Shown here piece by piece: positions 1-11,542 of a stretch of DNA of 64,000 nucleotides. Both the position numbers and the translations under genes were made by a program. The notes beneath the pieces were generated by a model that was not told the origin of the DNA, made no database searches, and saw only the letters and a program-made list of their open reading frames with translations. Location of the stretch: the NCBI RefSeq assembly GCF_004365705.1, contig NZ_SOBN01000001.1, positions 4,140,001 through 4,204,000 of the forward strand, written 5' to 3'. This DNA is from Streptomyces sp. 846.5. GTDB taxonomy: Bacteria > Actinomycetota > Actinomycetes > Streptomycetales > Streptomycetaceae. Every line of letters starts with the position of its first letter. The first letter of the stretch is position 1.

Positions 1-1632
<1,632 letters not shown>

Positions 1633-1679
1633 TCCTGGGGAGCGGTGAGCATCTGGGGGTACGAAGCGCCTCCAGATGC

Positions 1680-2309
1680 TCAGCCCCTGTGCAGCCACTG
1701 GCTGACTGCCCGCCTCGGGGGCCGTACGACGACGCGGCCGAAGCTCTTCTTGCCTACCAGCTCCACATGGAGCGTGACCGGTGCGCCGGGGGCGGGGGCC
1801 TGACGGATTTTCAGTTTGCTGAACTCCAGGTTCAGGGCGTCGGCATCGACGACGATGCCCGGCCTGGTGATCAGCGTCAGGGTCTTGCCGCGCATGTCCA
1901 GGTCTATCCGCAAGGTGTTCTGTGTGATCACCGCCTGCGTGAAGTCGAGCGTCACCTCGCAGAACTCCGTTGCGAGCTCAAGGCGTCGTGGCACCACCCA
2001 GCGCCCCACTCGCTCGACCGGGCTGAACTTCTGATCGATCCGGAGTACGTCCTTCACCTCCGCCACGACCGCGCCGCCGGAGGCCGACACGGGCGGCAGG
2101 TCGGCGGTGAGGACGGCCAGCTCGCCGACGGTCCGCGCGGACAGGGCGGCCTCCAGGCGCTCGTCCAGCTCGGCCCCGGTCAGCCGGCCGTCGCCCGCCG
2201 CGACCCGCAGCACGTCGACCACCCGATCCCGGTCCGTGTGGGAGGCCCGCAGCTCGGGCGGCGAGTCGTGGCCGGAGCTCTTCCCGGGGCGCGAGATATC
2301 TCCCGACAT
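1680..2309 (-). CDS. DUF1707 domain protein
   Basis: This 209-aa protein is convergent with thiC. Residues about 20-72 match the actinobacterial DUF1707 domain (HTDRDRVVDVLRVAAGDGRL, then LTGAELDERLEAAL and VGELAVLTADLP). That domain is a small helical module often found at the N-terminus of membrane or regulatory proteins. The C-terminal half is beta-rich and has no transmembrane segment. It ends in FGRVVVRPPRR, resembling the cell-wall-stress-linked beta domains that often accompany DUF1707. The start at 2309 follows a weak GGGAA stretch. The function is unknown. Confidence 0.8.
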   Translation of the reverse strand: MSGDISRPGKSSGHDSPPELRASHTDRDRVVDVLRVAAGDGRLTGAELDERLEAALSARTVGELAVLTADLPPVSASGGAVVAEVKDVLRIDQKFSPVERVGRWVVPRRLELATEFCEVTLDFTQAVITQNTLRIDLDMRGKTLTLITRPGIVVDADALNLEFSKLKIRQAPAPGAPVTLHVELVGKKSFGRVVVRPPRRAVSQWLHRG

Positions 2310-2458
2310 AGTTCCCGTCCTGATCCAGTCGAAGGTCTTCGCGCGATGGAGCAGCGGCGCGGCTGGGAACTAACGATATATCGCGACTTGGATTCCCGCC
2401 AAGGGTGCAGTTCCTGCAGATCGACTGATGTCCTTTGAGGACCTCAGTCGTCACTGAG

Positions 2459-2500
2459 TTGTCCACAGGCCGTCCGGAAAGTGGGGCGGCCTGTGGACAA
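2459..2500 (-). terminator. 14-bp perfect inverted repeat made of two DnaA-box-like 9-mers
   Basis: TTGTCCACAGGCCG (2459-2472) and CGGCCTGTGGACAA (2487-2500) form a perfect 14-bp stem with a 14-nt loop. It lies just beyond the stop of the minus-strand gene ending at 2506, so a terminator role is plausible. Each arm also begins with TTGTCCACA, the DnaA-box form preferred in Streptomyces, so the element is a head-to-head DnaA-box pair. Confidence 0.6.
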
Positions 2501-2505
2501 ATGGG

Positions 2506-3258
2506 TCAGCGGCGTCGGCGACGCTTGGCTGGGATGGCGCCCAGGCCGAAGCCGGGGAGGAGCTGGGCCATGCCTTGGCGGAGCTCTGCGACGTCCTGAC
2601 GCATGGCCGACATGTCGCCGCGCAGCTCGCGGACGTCATCGCCGACGCGGCAGAGCTGCTCGCTCATCGCGCCGATGACGCGCCCGTGGGCGTCGAGGCG
2701 GTGGTCCACCGAGTCGGCCCAGGCGAGCCATCGTCCCTGGTCGGGTGCGCTGTACTGCTCAGGGGTGACGACATCGGGGTGGGCCTGGAGGTACTCGTAC
2801 TCGTCCCAGTGCGGGCCGGGTCCGAGCCGCCGTCCGGGCGGCATGCCCCAGGAGGGCGGACCCTGCCGGTGCGTTGCCTCGGTGTCGAGGAGGTAGGTCC
2901 GGACCCTGCGGGCGACGGCGCTGTCGCGCAGCAGCATCGCGACGTTGAGAACGGCGCGGCGCGGGAACAGGGCGAGCGACCCCGTCCTGACGTGGACGCG
3001 ACTGATGTCCTTGAAGGACATCAGTTCCTGACCTGCGATGACGCGGTAACCGTTGGCGGTCAGTTCGCTGCGGTGGTCCTTGATCAAGGACTGGATGGTC
3101 TCGACGCCGACCTCGAAGTAGTCGGCGACCATCTTCGTCGTGACGTGCATGTCGTCCGGGAGCAGGACGAGGACCTTGACCCGGTCCAGGGTGTCGGTGC
3201 GGTCGGCGACGCTCTCGCGCAGGGCGCGCGATTCGAGCAGGGCGACTTCGGGTGGCAT
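2506..3258 (-). CDS. Conserved actinobacterial protein with HTH-like core and C-terminal coiled coil
   Basis: This 250-aa protein is not a firmly recognised family. The frame is open to 3426, but ATG 3258 is chosen because GGGGGAGG lies about 8 nt upstream. Residues about 25-100 (VLLPDDMHVTTKMVADYFEV, ETIQSLIKDHRSEL) look like a helix-turn-helix segment, followed by LFPRRAVLNVAMLLRDSAVA and a stretch reminiscent of phage-type KilA/antirepressor proteins. The C-terminus (SEQLCRVGDDVRELRGDMSA and onward) is a heptad-like coiled coil, and the protein ends in basic KRRRRR. DNA binding is an inference. Confidence 0.65.
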   Translation of the reverse strand: MPPEVALLESRALRESVADRTDTLDRVKVLVLLPDDMHVTTKMVADYFEVGVETIQSLIKDHRSELTANGYRVIAGQELMSFKDISRVHVRTGSLALFPRRAVLNVAMLLRDSAVARRVRTYLLDTEATHRQGPPSWGMPPGRRLGPGPHWDEYEYLQAHPDVVTPEQYSAPDQGRWLAWADSVDHRLDAHGRVIGAMSEQLCRVGDDVRELRGDMSAMRQDVAELRQGMAQLLPGFGLGAIPAKRRRRR

Positions 3259-4637
<1,379 letters not shown>

Positions 4638-4640
4638 CTC

Positions 4641-5732
4641 TCAGGACGGTTGCTCCTCCTCGGCGTCGTCGGCGTTGGGGAGGAAGCGGCCGCCGGACCC
4701 GGATCCGGACAACGCGGAGCCGGCGCCGTTGCCCACCGAGGCCTGGGTCCGTGACGGCGGGACGGCCGGCGCCGGGTGCTCGAAGGGCTGCCGGATCACC
4801 TCGAACGTCGGGCTGCTGTATCCCGGGCTGCTGAAGTGGCTCTCGTCGTCGTCCGACTCGAACTCCTCACCGCGCTCGTTGGTGATCCTCTCGGGTCCCG
4901 GGCTGGTGAACCCCGGGCTGGTGAAGTGGGGCTCGGCGCCCTCCTCGGGTTCGACCTCCTCGCCGCGCTCGTTGGTGATCCGCTCCGGTCCTGGGCTGGT
5001 GAAGCCGGGGCTGGTGAAGCCCAGCCGCGGGCGGGTGCGGACCAGGCTGACGCCGGCCGGGCGCGGCCTCGGCGGGCGCGGGGTGGTGCCCAACTGGGCC
5101 AGGAGATAGGGGAGCAGGCCGCGGTCCCGGAGCGCGCTGTGCCAGGCCTCGCGGGCCTTGGCCAGCTCCGCGTACAGCTCGGGGTTGCGGCCCTGCGGCG
5201 GCGACGAGGCGTCGCGGGCGGCGGTGAGCAGCAGTCCGATGATGTCGGCGGCGATCGCGGCCACGCAGATCACGGCCGCGACCAGCCCGGCGGTGACCAG
5301 CGGCTGGCCCAGCTTCTGGCCGTCGGCGCGCAGGCCGTAGCCGAGCAGGAGCAGCAGCAGTGCGCTGAATCCGGAGAGGATCGGCAGCAGCACGGCGACC
5401 AGCGGAACCAGTCCGGCCCGCTCGGCGGCGATCAGCGCGCTCTCGGGCTCCTGCCACTGGGCCGGGTCGTCGCCGCCCAGACGTTCCCAGTCCGGCACGG
5501 GGGTGGTGCGGCGGGCCTGTTCGCGCAGCTCGACGAAGTAGGAGTACTCGACCGCCGCGGTGCCGGCGACGGTGGCGGAGTCGCGCATGGCCCGGGTGTG
5601 CAGTTGTTCGGCGTTGGGTCCCGTGGGCGCGCGGCGGAGGGCTGAGCGGACCTGTTCGTTGTGAAGGAGTTCCTCCAGGATCCGCTCGTAGTCGAGCTTG
5701 TCCTCAGCCTGCAGGTACGGAGCGCTGTCCAT
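4641..5732 (-). CDS. Two-TM membrane protein with C-terminal FTSPG repeats
   Basis: This 363-aa protein has no recognised catalytic domain. The soluble N-terminus (about 1-105) contains YERILEELLHNEQVRSAL and a helical stretch. Two hydrophobic segments follow (LVPLVAVLLPILSGFSALLL and LVTAGLVAAVICVAAIAADI). The C-terminal ~150 residues are Pro/Gly/acid-rich, with three units of an FTSPGFTSPGPERITNERGE-like repeat of 30-31 residues. Proteins with this layout are common in Streptomyces and are probably envelope proteins with an extended tail. The function is unknown. Confidence 0.75.
   Translation of the reverse strand: MDSAPYLQAEDKLDYERILEELLHNEQVRSALRRAPTGPNAEQLHTRAMRDSATVAGTAAVEYSYFVELREQARRTTPVPDWERLGGDDPAQWQEPESALIAAERAGLVPLVAVLLPILSGFSALLLLLLGYGLRADGQKLGQPLVTAGLVAAVICVAAIAADIIGLLLTAARDASSPPQGRNPELYAELAKAREAWHSALRDRGLLPYLLAQLGTTPRPPRPRPAGVSLVRTRPRLGFTSPGFTSPGPERITNERGEEVEPEEGAEPHFTSPGFTSPGPERITNERGEEFESDDDESHFSSPGYSSPTFEVIRQPFEHPAPAVPPSRTQASVGNGAGSALSGSGSGGRFLPNADDAEEEQPS
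4782..5018 (-). repeat. Three in-frame 90-93 bp tandem repeats (FTSPG units)
   Basis: Units begin at 5018, 4925 and 4835 on the minus strand. The first two encode FTSPGFTSPGPERITNERGE almost identically at protein and DNA level. The third has drifted to FSSPGYSSPTFEVI. The repeat lies inside the membrane protein gene 4641-5732 and keeps its frame. Confidence 0.8.
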
Positions 5733-6039
5733 GTTCTACCCAGCCCTCTTCTCGTCGACCCTGTGCACCCTGCCCGCCGGTTCCGGGTTCGCGCGGGGTC
5801 CGGGAGTCCGGGGGGTCGCCCCCGGAGGATTGGAGCCACCTGTTCCCCGAACGCCCCGTCAGCATCCAGGTCTGGAAGGGCGGAGCGGTAGCAGCAGGGA
5901 CTTCGATGGTAGAGGTCGGCGCGGACCCGTTGACAGTCGGTTTCCGGAATTTCCGGGACAGGTGGGGCACCTGTTGCCGTTGGCACGTGCCGCTGGCATT
6001 CCGTCAGTTCGAGCGCAAAACAGTGCCCGCCCGGCGCCC
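5733..6039. other. 307-bp intergenic region without a supported gene
   Basis: The gap lies between two minus-strand genes and presumably holds the promoter of the 4641-5732 gene. Its G+C content falls locally around 5930-6010, but no clear promoter, hairpin or coding signal was recognised. Confidence 0.4.
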
Positions 6040-7281
6040 TCAGACCAGCGGGAGCCGGGCGATCAGCAGTCGGCCTTCGCCCTCCATGGTCACCCCGCCG
6101 TCCATGGCGATGGCGAGGTCGTCCGCGTAGACGTGCGGCCCGGTGACCTGCTTGGCCGGGTGCCCGTCCTCGGTCGGGGTGTCGCCGAGCAGGTAGGGGA
6201 TCGGGCTGTGGCCGTGGACGATGCGCCGGCCGCCCAGCACGTCCAGGAGTTCGTGCGCCGAGGCCGCGCCGGTGTCGCCGCGGAAGGCGAACCGCTTGGT
6301 CATCCGGCGGAAGCAGTCCCACCACTCGTCGCCGTCGCCGCGGTTCAGCACCTCGTGGATGGCGTCGTTGACGGCGTCGACCGAGTCGCCGTACTCCAGG
6401 TAGGCGGTGGTGTCGGAGTGCAGCAGCAGGTGGTCGTCCTCGACGGTCATCGCCGGGAGCCTGGTGAGCCAGGCGACATGGTGGTCCTCCAGCCGCTCCA
6501 TGTCGGTCGGCTGTCCGCCGTTGAGGCGCCAGGCGGCGAGGAAGGAGGCGGTGCCGGCACTGGACTGTACGGCGTTGTCGCCGAAGCGGTCGGCGCCGAG
6601 CAGCAGCAGCTCGTGGTTGCCCATCAGCGCGCGGCAGTAGCCGCCCGAGGCGGCGGCCTCGGCGGCGAGCTGCATCACCAGGTCGATGACGCCGATGCCG
6701 TCGGGGCCGCGGTCGGTGAAGTCGCCGAGGAACCAGACCCGGGCGCGACCGGCCGCCCAGTGCCCCTCGTCGTCGATGAGCCCTTCGGAGTGCAGCCCGT
6801 CGAGGAGTTCCTGCAGATAGCCGTGGATGTCGCCGATGACGTAGAGGGGGCCGACCGGCTCCTCGCCCTCGTAGACCTCCTGGCTCTCCTGCGGTGGGTA
6901 GCCGAGCGGCTCGACCAGGGTCGGCGGATGGCTGTGCCCATGGACGTGGCCAGGGCCGCCATGGCCGTAGAGGTCGGGGCGGGTGCCGGGGACGGCTGCC
7001 ACCGGCGGCCCGAGCTCCAGGGTCGGCGGGTCGTGCGGGGCATGGGCCGGCGGTGGCAGCGGTTGGAGCGGTGGGGCCATGGCCGTCGGCGCCGGGTAGG
7101 CGGCGGCGGTTACGGCGGGGCCGGGGGTGACGGCGGGGCCGGGGAAGCGCTCCGGTGGTGGGGTGAAGAAGTCGTACGTCGTGGACCCGTCGCCGTTGAG
7201 GGGCGCCCCGCCGGGGTGCTCTGGCGTACGGGGGCCTGGGTCCGGCAGGTCAGGCCGGGCGTAGGGGTCCACCGATGTCAT
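6040..7281 (-). CDS. PP1/PP2A-type metallophosphoesterase
   Basis: This 413-aa protein has a proline-rich, probably disordered N-terminal ~135 residues, then a calcineurin-like phosphoesterase domain. The three metal-binding motifs are present in order: GDIHGY, LGDFTDRGPDG and MGNHELLLL. Later histidines lie in LLLHSD and VHGHSPIPYL. Such enzymes dephosphorylate phosphoserine/threonine or small substrates in the cytosol; the substrate here is unknown. Start 7281 (MTSVDPYAR) is preferred over an upstream in-frame codon at 7320. Confidence 0.88.
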   Translation of the reverse strand: MTSVDPYARPDLPDPGPRTPEHPGGAPLNGDGSTTYDFFTPPPERFPGPAVTPGPAVTAAAYPAPTAMAPPLQPLPPPAHAPHDPPTLELGPPVAAVPGTRPDLYGHGGPGHVHGHSHPPTLVEPLGYPPQESQEVYEGEEPVGPLYVIGDIHGYLQELLDGLHSEGLIDDEGHWAAGRARVWFLGDFTDRGPDGIGVIDLVMQLAAEAAASGGYCRALMGNHELLLLGADRFGDNAVQSSAGTASFLAAWRLNGGQPTDMERLEDHHVAWLTRLPAMTVEDDHLLLHSDTTAYLEYGDSVDAVNDAIHEVLNRGDGDEWWDCFRRMTKRFAFRGDTGAASAHELLDVLGGRRIVHGHSPIPYLLGDTPTEDGHPAKQVTGPHVYADDLAIAMDGGVTMEGEGRLLIARLPLV

Positions 7282-7405
7282 TCGCCCATCATAGGAAGCT
7301 GCTCTTCGCGGTGTACGCACCTGGGGCGCATCAATCCCGCGAGGCGGGTGGGACGATGCGCCGAAGATGAACGTTTGTCATGGTTTTTCGTCGCTTCGTG
7401 ACTCC

Positions 7406-8521
7406 TTACTCCTCGCCGGGTTCGCGCGGTGCGCTGACTGTGGTGCGCGGAGGACGCCGCTGTGAGGAGCGTCGGACGATCAGCTCGGTGGGCATCAGCT
7501 GCCCCTCGGGGGTGTCGGTCCCGGGGACCGGACCGATGCCCTCGATGGCGTCGATGAGCAGATTCACCACGGTGGTTCCGATCCGCTGCGGCTTCAGCGA
7601 GAGCGTGGTGATGGGTGGTTCGGTGGTCGCGTAGACGTCGCTCTCGCTGCAGCAGACCAGGAGCAGGTCCTCGGGGACCCGCAGTGCGTAGCGGCGGGCG
7701 GCGGCGAGCAGGTCGGTGCCGTTGGGGTCGAACAGGCCGTACACGGCGTCGGGCCGGTCCGGACGGGCCAGCAGGCGGTCGGCGGCGACGGCCCCCGCGC
7801 AGGGGTCGTGCGCCGGGTACTCCTCGTACAGCGGTTCCTGGCCGACCCGGCGGCACCAGCCGAGGTAGGCCTCGGTGCTCAGCCGGGTGTAGGTGTCGGT
7901 GCTGGTCCCGGTGAGCAGGCCGATCCGGCGGGCGCCGGCGGCGGCCAGGTGGTCCAGGATCTCCAGGACGGCGCTGGCGTGGTCGTTGTCGACCCAGGCG
8001 GTGACCGGGCAGTTGCCCGGTCTGCCGTCGCTGACCACCGGCAGGCCCTGCCGGTAGAGCTCGGCGACCATGGGGTCGTGGTCCGGCGGATCGATGACGA
8101 CGGTGCCGTCCAGGGCGACATTGCCCCAGACGTCGTGGCGGGAGGTGGCGGGCAGGACCACCAGGGCGTAGCCGCGGGTGAGCGCGGCGGAGGTGGCTGC
8201 CCGGGCCATCTCGGCGAAGTAGGCGAACTCGGTGAAGGTGAACGGTTCCTGGCCGTAGGTGGTGACCGTGAGCCCGATCAGGCCGGAGCGCCCGGTACGC
8301 AGGGTTCGCGCGGCTGCGGACGGGCGGTAGCCCAGCCGCTCGGCGACCTCGCGCACCTTGCTGCGGGTCTCGTCGGGGAGTCTGCCCTTGCCGTTGAGGG
8401 CATCGGAGACGGTGGTGATGGACACCCCCGCCGCGGCGGCGACATCCCTGATTCCGGCACGCTCCATGCGCCGGGCGTGGGTGGGTCGCCGGCCGCTCTG
8501 GTTGGCTGCTGCTGCTGTCAT
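7406..8521 (-). CDS. LacI-family transcriptional regulator
   Basis: This 371-aa protein carries an N-terminal LacI HTH (IRDVAAAAGVSITTVSDALN, then GYRPSAAARTLRTGRSGLIG) and a periplasmic-binding-like effector domain (VALDGTVVIDPPDHDPMVAE, ARRIGLLTGTSTDTYTRLST). LacI proteins bind palindromic operators and respond to sugars or nucleosides; the ligand cannot be told from sequence. A start at MERAGIRDVA (8467) is an alternative. The gene is divergent from hisC across 289 bp. Confidence 0.92.
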   Translation of the reverse strand: MTAAAANQSGRRPTHARRMERAGIRDVAAAAGVSITTVSDALNGKGRLPDETRSKVREVAERLGYRPSAAARTLRTGRSGLIGLTVTTYGQEPFTFTEFAYFAEMARAATSAALTRGYALVVLPATSRHDVWGNVALDGTVVIDPPDHDPMVAELYRQGLPVVSDGRPGNCPVTAWVDNDHASAVLEILDHLAAAGARRIGLLTGTSTDTYTRLSTEAYLGWCRRVGQEPLYEEYPAHDPCAGAVAADRLLARPDRPDAVYGLFDPNGTDLLAAARRYALRVPEDLLLVCCSESDVYATTEPPITTLSLKPQRIGTTVVNLLIDAIEGIGPVPGTDTPEGQLMPTELIVRRSSQRRPPRTTVSAPREPGEE

Positions 8522-8810
8522 GTCTGACCGATCGTATGGCTCATCACCGTTAGTAGATGGGGGTCTGGGATGGTTTGTTGAAGATACGTTTCTCCATGAG
8601 CATTTGTGCCCTTTGCCCTTCCAGGGACGACCAGTTGGGTTCGTATACCTGCGTTTCCTGCATGGACCGGGTGCGTCGCCGAGGAAGTCTCGGCGGACAC
8701 CGGGTGGAACATCTCACTCGCACGGGTGAGATATCGCCGATCGGCTCGTATGGTGATCTCGACCGGGTGCACGGCGAGGGTGCACGGCGTGATGTGCGAA
8801 GGAAGACCAC

Positions 8811-9908
8811 GTGAGCGAGACTCCACTGCCGCAGCAGGGCCCCCGTCTGCGGGAGGCCCTCCGGGGCATCCCGGCCTACAAGCCCGGTAAGCCGGCCGTC
8901 GGCGGTGAGGGCGCGCCCGCGTACAAGCTCTCCTCGAACGAGAACCCGTACCCGCCGCTGCCCGGCGTGCTGGAGTCGGTGGTCGCCGCCGCCGACAGCT
9001 TCAACCGCTACCCGGACATGGGCGTCAGCGCGCTCGTCGCGGAGCTCGCCCAGCGGTTCGGCGTCCCTGAGTCGCACATCGCCACCGGCACCGGGTCGGT
9101 CGGCGTGGCCCAGTCGCTGCTGCAGGCCACCTCCGGCCCGGGCGACGAGGTCGTCTACGCCTGGCGCTCGTTCGAGGCGTACCCGATCATCGTCCAGATC
9201 AGCGGCGCGACGTCGGTGCAGGTGCCGCTGGCCGAGGGCGACGTGCACGACCTGGACGCCATGCTGGCGGCCGTCACCGAGCGCACCCGGCTGATCTTCG
9301 TCTGCAACCCCAACAACCCGACCGGGACGGCGGTCCGCGGGGCAGAGCTGGAGCGGTTCCTGGACGCGGTGCCCAGCGACGTCCTGGTGGTGCTGGACGA
9401 GGCCTACTGCGAGTTCGTCCGCGACGGTGAGGTGCCGAACGGCATCGACCTCTACCGCGACCGCCCCAATGTCTGCGTGCTGCGCACCTTCTCCAAGGCG
9501 TACGGACTGGCCGGCCTGCGGGTCGGCTTCGCCATCGCGCACGAGCCGGTCGCGGCGGCGCTGCGGCAGACAGCGGTGCCGTTCGGCGTCAGTCAGCTCG
9601 CCCAGGACGCGGCGGTGGCCTCGCTGCGCGCGGAACGGGAGCTGCTGCGACGGGTGGACGCACTGGTCGACGAGCGCACGCGGGTTGTCGCCGCGCTCAC
9701 CGCCCAGGGCTGGACGGTCCCGGACTCCCAGGCCAACTTCGTCTGGCTCCGGCTGGGCGAGCGCACCCTGGAGTTCGCCGCGGCGTGCGAGGCGGCGGGG
9801 GTCGTCGTCCGCCCGTTCGCGGGGGAGGGCGTACGGGTCAGCATCGGGGAGGTCGAGGCGAACGACCTGTTCGTGGAGGCGGCGGGGGTGTTTCGCAAGG
9901 GGGTGTAG
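8811..9908 (+). CDS. hisC: Histidinol-phosphate aminotransferase
   Basis: This 365-aa PLP-dependent class I/II aminotransferase converts imidazole-acetol phosphate to histidinol phosphate in histidine synthesis. Features seen are [14 protein letters not shown] (substrate loop), [21 protein letters not shown], and [14 protein letters not shown] with the PLP-binding lysine. The GTG start at 8811 follows AGGAAG at suitable spacing. It stands alone, away from the main his operon, as is common for the second hisC of Streptomyces. Action on aromatic amino acids is possible in this subfamily. Confidence 0.93.
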   Translation: MSETPLPQQGPRLREALRGIPAYKPGKPAVGGEGAPAYKLSSNENPYPPLPGVLESVVAAADSFNRYPDMGVSALVAELAQRFGVPESHIATGTGSVGVAQSLLQATSGPGDEVVYAWRSFEAYPIIVQISGATSVQVPLAEGDVHDLDAMLAAVTERTRLIFVCNPNNPTGTAVRGAELERFLDAVPSDVLVVLDEAYCEFVRDGEVPNGIDLYRDRPNVCVLRTFSKAYGLAGLRVGFAIAHEPVAAALRQTAVPFGVSQLAQDAAVASLRAERELLRRVDALVDERTRVVAALTAQGWTVPDSQANFVWLRLGERTLEFAAACEAAGVVVRPFAGEGVRVSIGEVEANDLFVEAAGVFRKGV

Positions 9909-9950
9909 CTGTCGGGGGAGGCGGGGCGTCGTCCGCTGGTGCAGGGGGGT

Positions 9951-9978
9951 GCTCGCCCGCCCCGTGCCCCGGGCGAGC
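9951..9978 (+). terminator. Hairpin downstream of hisC
   Basis: GCTCGCCCG (9951-9959) and CGGGCGAGC (9970-9978) form a perfect 9-bp GC-rich stem with a 10-nt loop, 43 bp after the hisC stop. No U-tract follows, as is usual in Streptomyces terminators. Confidence 0.55.
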
Positions 9979-10134
9979 GTGCTTCGCGGCGGGGCGGTTA
10001 GCAGGGGGCTGTCGGGAGGTTAGGGGCTTGCTGGTAGCGGGAGGGCCTGGGGTGTGGCCGAAGGTAAGAGTCGGCAGGGAGGGTGCGGGTTTTTGCCCTT
10101 GGTTGTCGGGTTTGCGGTCGGAGTTGTTGTCAGC

Positions 10135-10144
10135 GAACTCCCAG
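10135..10144 (+). promoter_or_regulatory. Conserved GAACTCCCAG block upstream of export cluster 1
   Basis: GAACTCCCAG starts exactly 55 nt before the ATG at 10190. The same 10-mer starts exactly 55 nt before the ATG of the paralogous cluster at 15200, while the surrounding bases are poorly conserved. It is a candidate -35 region or regulator site, possibly for the response regulator encoded at 19649. Confidence 0.45.
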
Positions 10145-10189
10145 GAAGTGTCCAGCTGATCGCTGGCAAGCACGGCCAGAGTCCCGGCC

Positions 10190-11542
10190 ATGAAGGCGCT
10201 TCCACGACGGCGCAGGGCCGTCCTGCTCAACTCCCTGCTCGCGGTGGGTCTGCTGGCCGGGGCCGGGGCTGCCTACGCAGCCGTCGGGACCTCCTCCTCC
10301 AGCAGCAAGGCGAGCAGCAGCACCAGCACGACGGCGACCGTGCAGAAGGGAACCGTGCTGGCGACGGTCTCGGGCTCGGGGAGCCTGGTGTCACCCACGG
10401 ACGCCGGTGACAGTTTCATCACCGGTGGCACGGTCACCAAGGTCTATGTACAGGCCGGTGACAAGGTGACCAAGGGCGAGGTGCTGGCCAAGGTCGACCC
10501 CACCAATGCCGACGAGACACTGACCCAGGCCAAGGCGGCGCTGGTGTCGGCAAAGGCCAATCTGGTCTCCGCCGAGGCGGGCACGACCACCACGACGACG
10601 GTCGCCAACACGTCGAACTCCTCCAGTGGTTCCAGCAGTTCGAGCAGTTCGGGTGGTTCGGGCAGCTCCGGCGGGTCGAGCGGGTCGACCGGTACGACGA
10701 CGAGCACGGCGACGGCCACTGCCACCACCAAGACCACCACCACCGTCAGCGCCAGCGCCGTGGCGTCGGCGAAGTCCGCGGTGACCTCGGCGGAGAACGC
10801 CGTCACCGCTGCTCAGACCGCGGTGGACGGCACCGTGCTGAAGGCGAGCGTCGGCGGCACCGTGGCCTCGGTGAGCAACAAGGTCGGCGACACGGTCTCC
10901 AGCTCCGGCTCCAGTACCGGCACCAGCTCCACGTCCAGCAGCAGCTCGACCACCCCGACCGGCTTCGTGGTGATCACCAACCCGAGTGGGATGGAGGTCA
11001 CTGCGGACTTCTCCGAGACCGACGCGCTCAAGCTGAAGAAGAACCAGGGCGCGACGGTCACGCTCAACGCCGAGAGCAGCACGATCCTGAACGCCAAGGT
11101 CGTCTCGGTCAGTTCGCTCCCGGTCAGCTCCTCCTCCACCAGCGGCAGTTCCAGCAGCGCGGTGGAGTACGAGGCGGTGCTGAAGATCACCAGCAACACC
11201 AGCGGTCTGCGCACCGGCCTCTCGGCCACGGTCGCGGTCGCCACCGGTGAGGCCGACAACGCGCTGTACCTGCCGACGGCGGCGGTGACCGGCACCGGGA
11301 CGACCCGGACGGTCCAGCTGATCAACGCCGACGGCAGCACCACCACCACGTCGGTGACCGTGGGCGTCGAGGGCACCAGCGGCATCCAGATCGTCAGCGG
11401 GCTGACCGAGGGTCAGAAGGTCAAGGAGACCACCGTCTCGCAGTCCAGCAACAACGGCTTCCCGGGTGGCGGCGGTGCCGGCGGCGGGTTCGGCGGGGGT
11501 GCGGCCGGCGGCGGTGGCGCCCGCCCCGGCGGTGGCAACTGA
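10190..11542 (+). CDS. HlyD/MacA-type membrane-fusion (adaptor) protein, copy 1
   Basis: This 450-aa exported adaptor works with a MacB-type ABC transporter. Residues about 12-32 form a signal or anchor segment (LLNSLLAVGLLAGAGAAYAA). A biotinyl-lipoyl-like hairpin domain follows (KGTVLATVSGSGSLVSPTDA, VYVQAGDKVTKGEVLAKVDP), broken by Ser/Thr/Gly-rich low-complexity inserts at about 135-190 and 240-258, then beta-barrel segments (GFVVITNPSGMEVTADFSE). The C-terminus is glycine-rich. Its stop overlaps the next start (TGATG at 11540-11544), so it is coupled to the ATPase gene. Confidence 0.88.
   Translation: MKALPRRRRAVLLNSLLAVGLLAGAGAAYAAVGTSSSSSKASSSTSTTATVQKGTVLATVSGSGSLVSPTDAGDSFITGGTVTKVYVQAGDKVTKGEVLAKVDPTNADETLTQAKAALVSAKANLVSAEAGTTTTTTVANTSNSSSGSSSSSSSGGSGSSGGSSGSTGTTTSTATATATTKTTTTVSASAVASAKSAVTSAENAVTAAQTAVDGTVLKASVGGTVASVSNKVGDTVSSSGSSTGTSSTSSSSSTTPTGFVVITNPSGMEVTADFSETDALKLKKNQGATVTLNAESSTILNAKVVSVSSLPVSSSSTSGSSSSAVEYEAVLKITSNTSGLRTGLSATVAVATGEADNALYLPTAAVTGTGTTRTVQLINADGSTTTTSVTVGVEGTSGIQIVSGLTEGQKVKETTVSQSSNNGFPGGGGAGGGFGGGAAGGGGARPGGGN

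Noticed and set aside
8557-8890. Small open frames in the LacI-hisC gap
   Set aside because: No ribosome site, no recognisable sequence and a lower-GC region typical of promoters; probably regulatory DNA.
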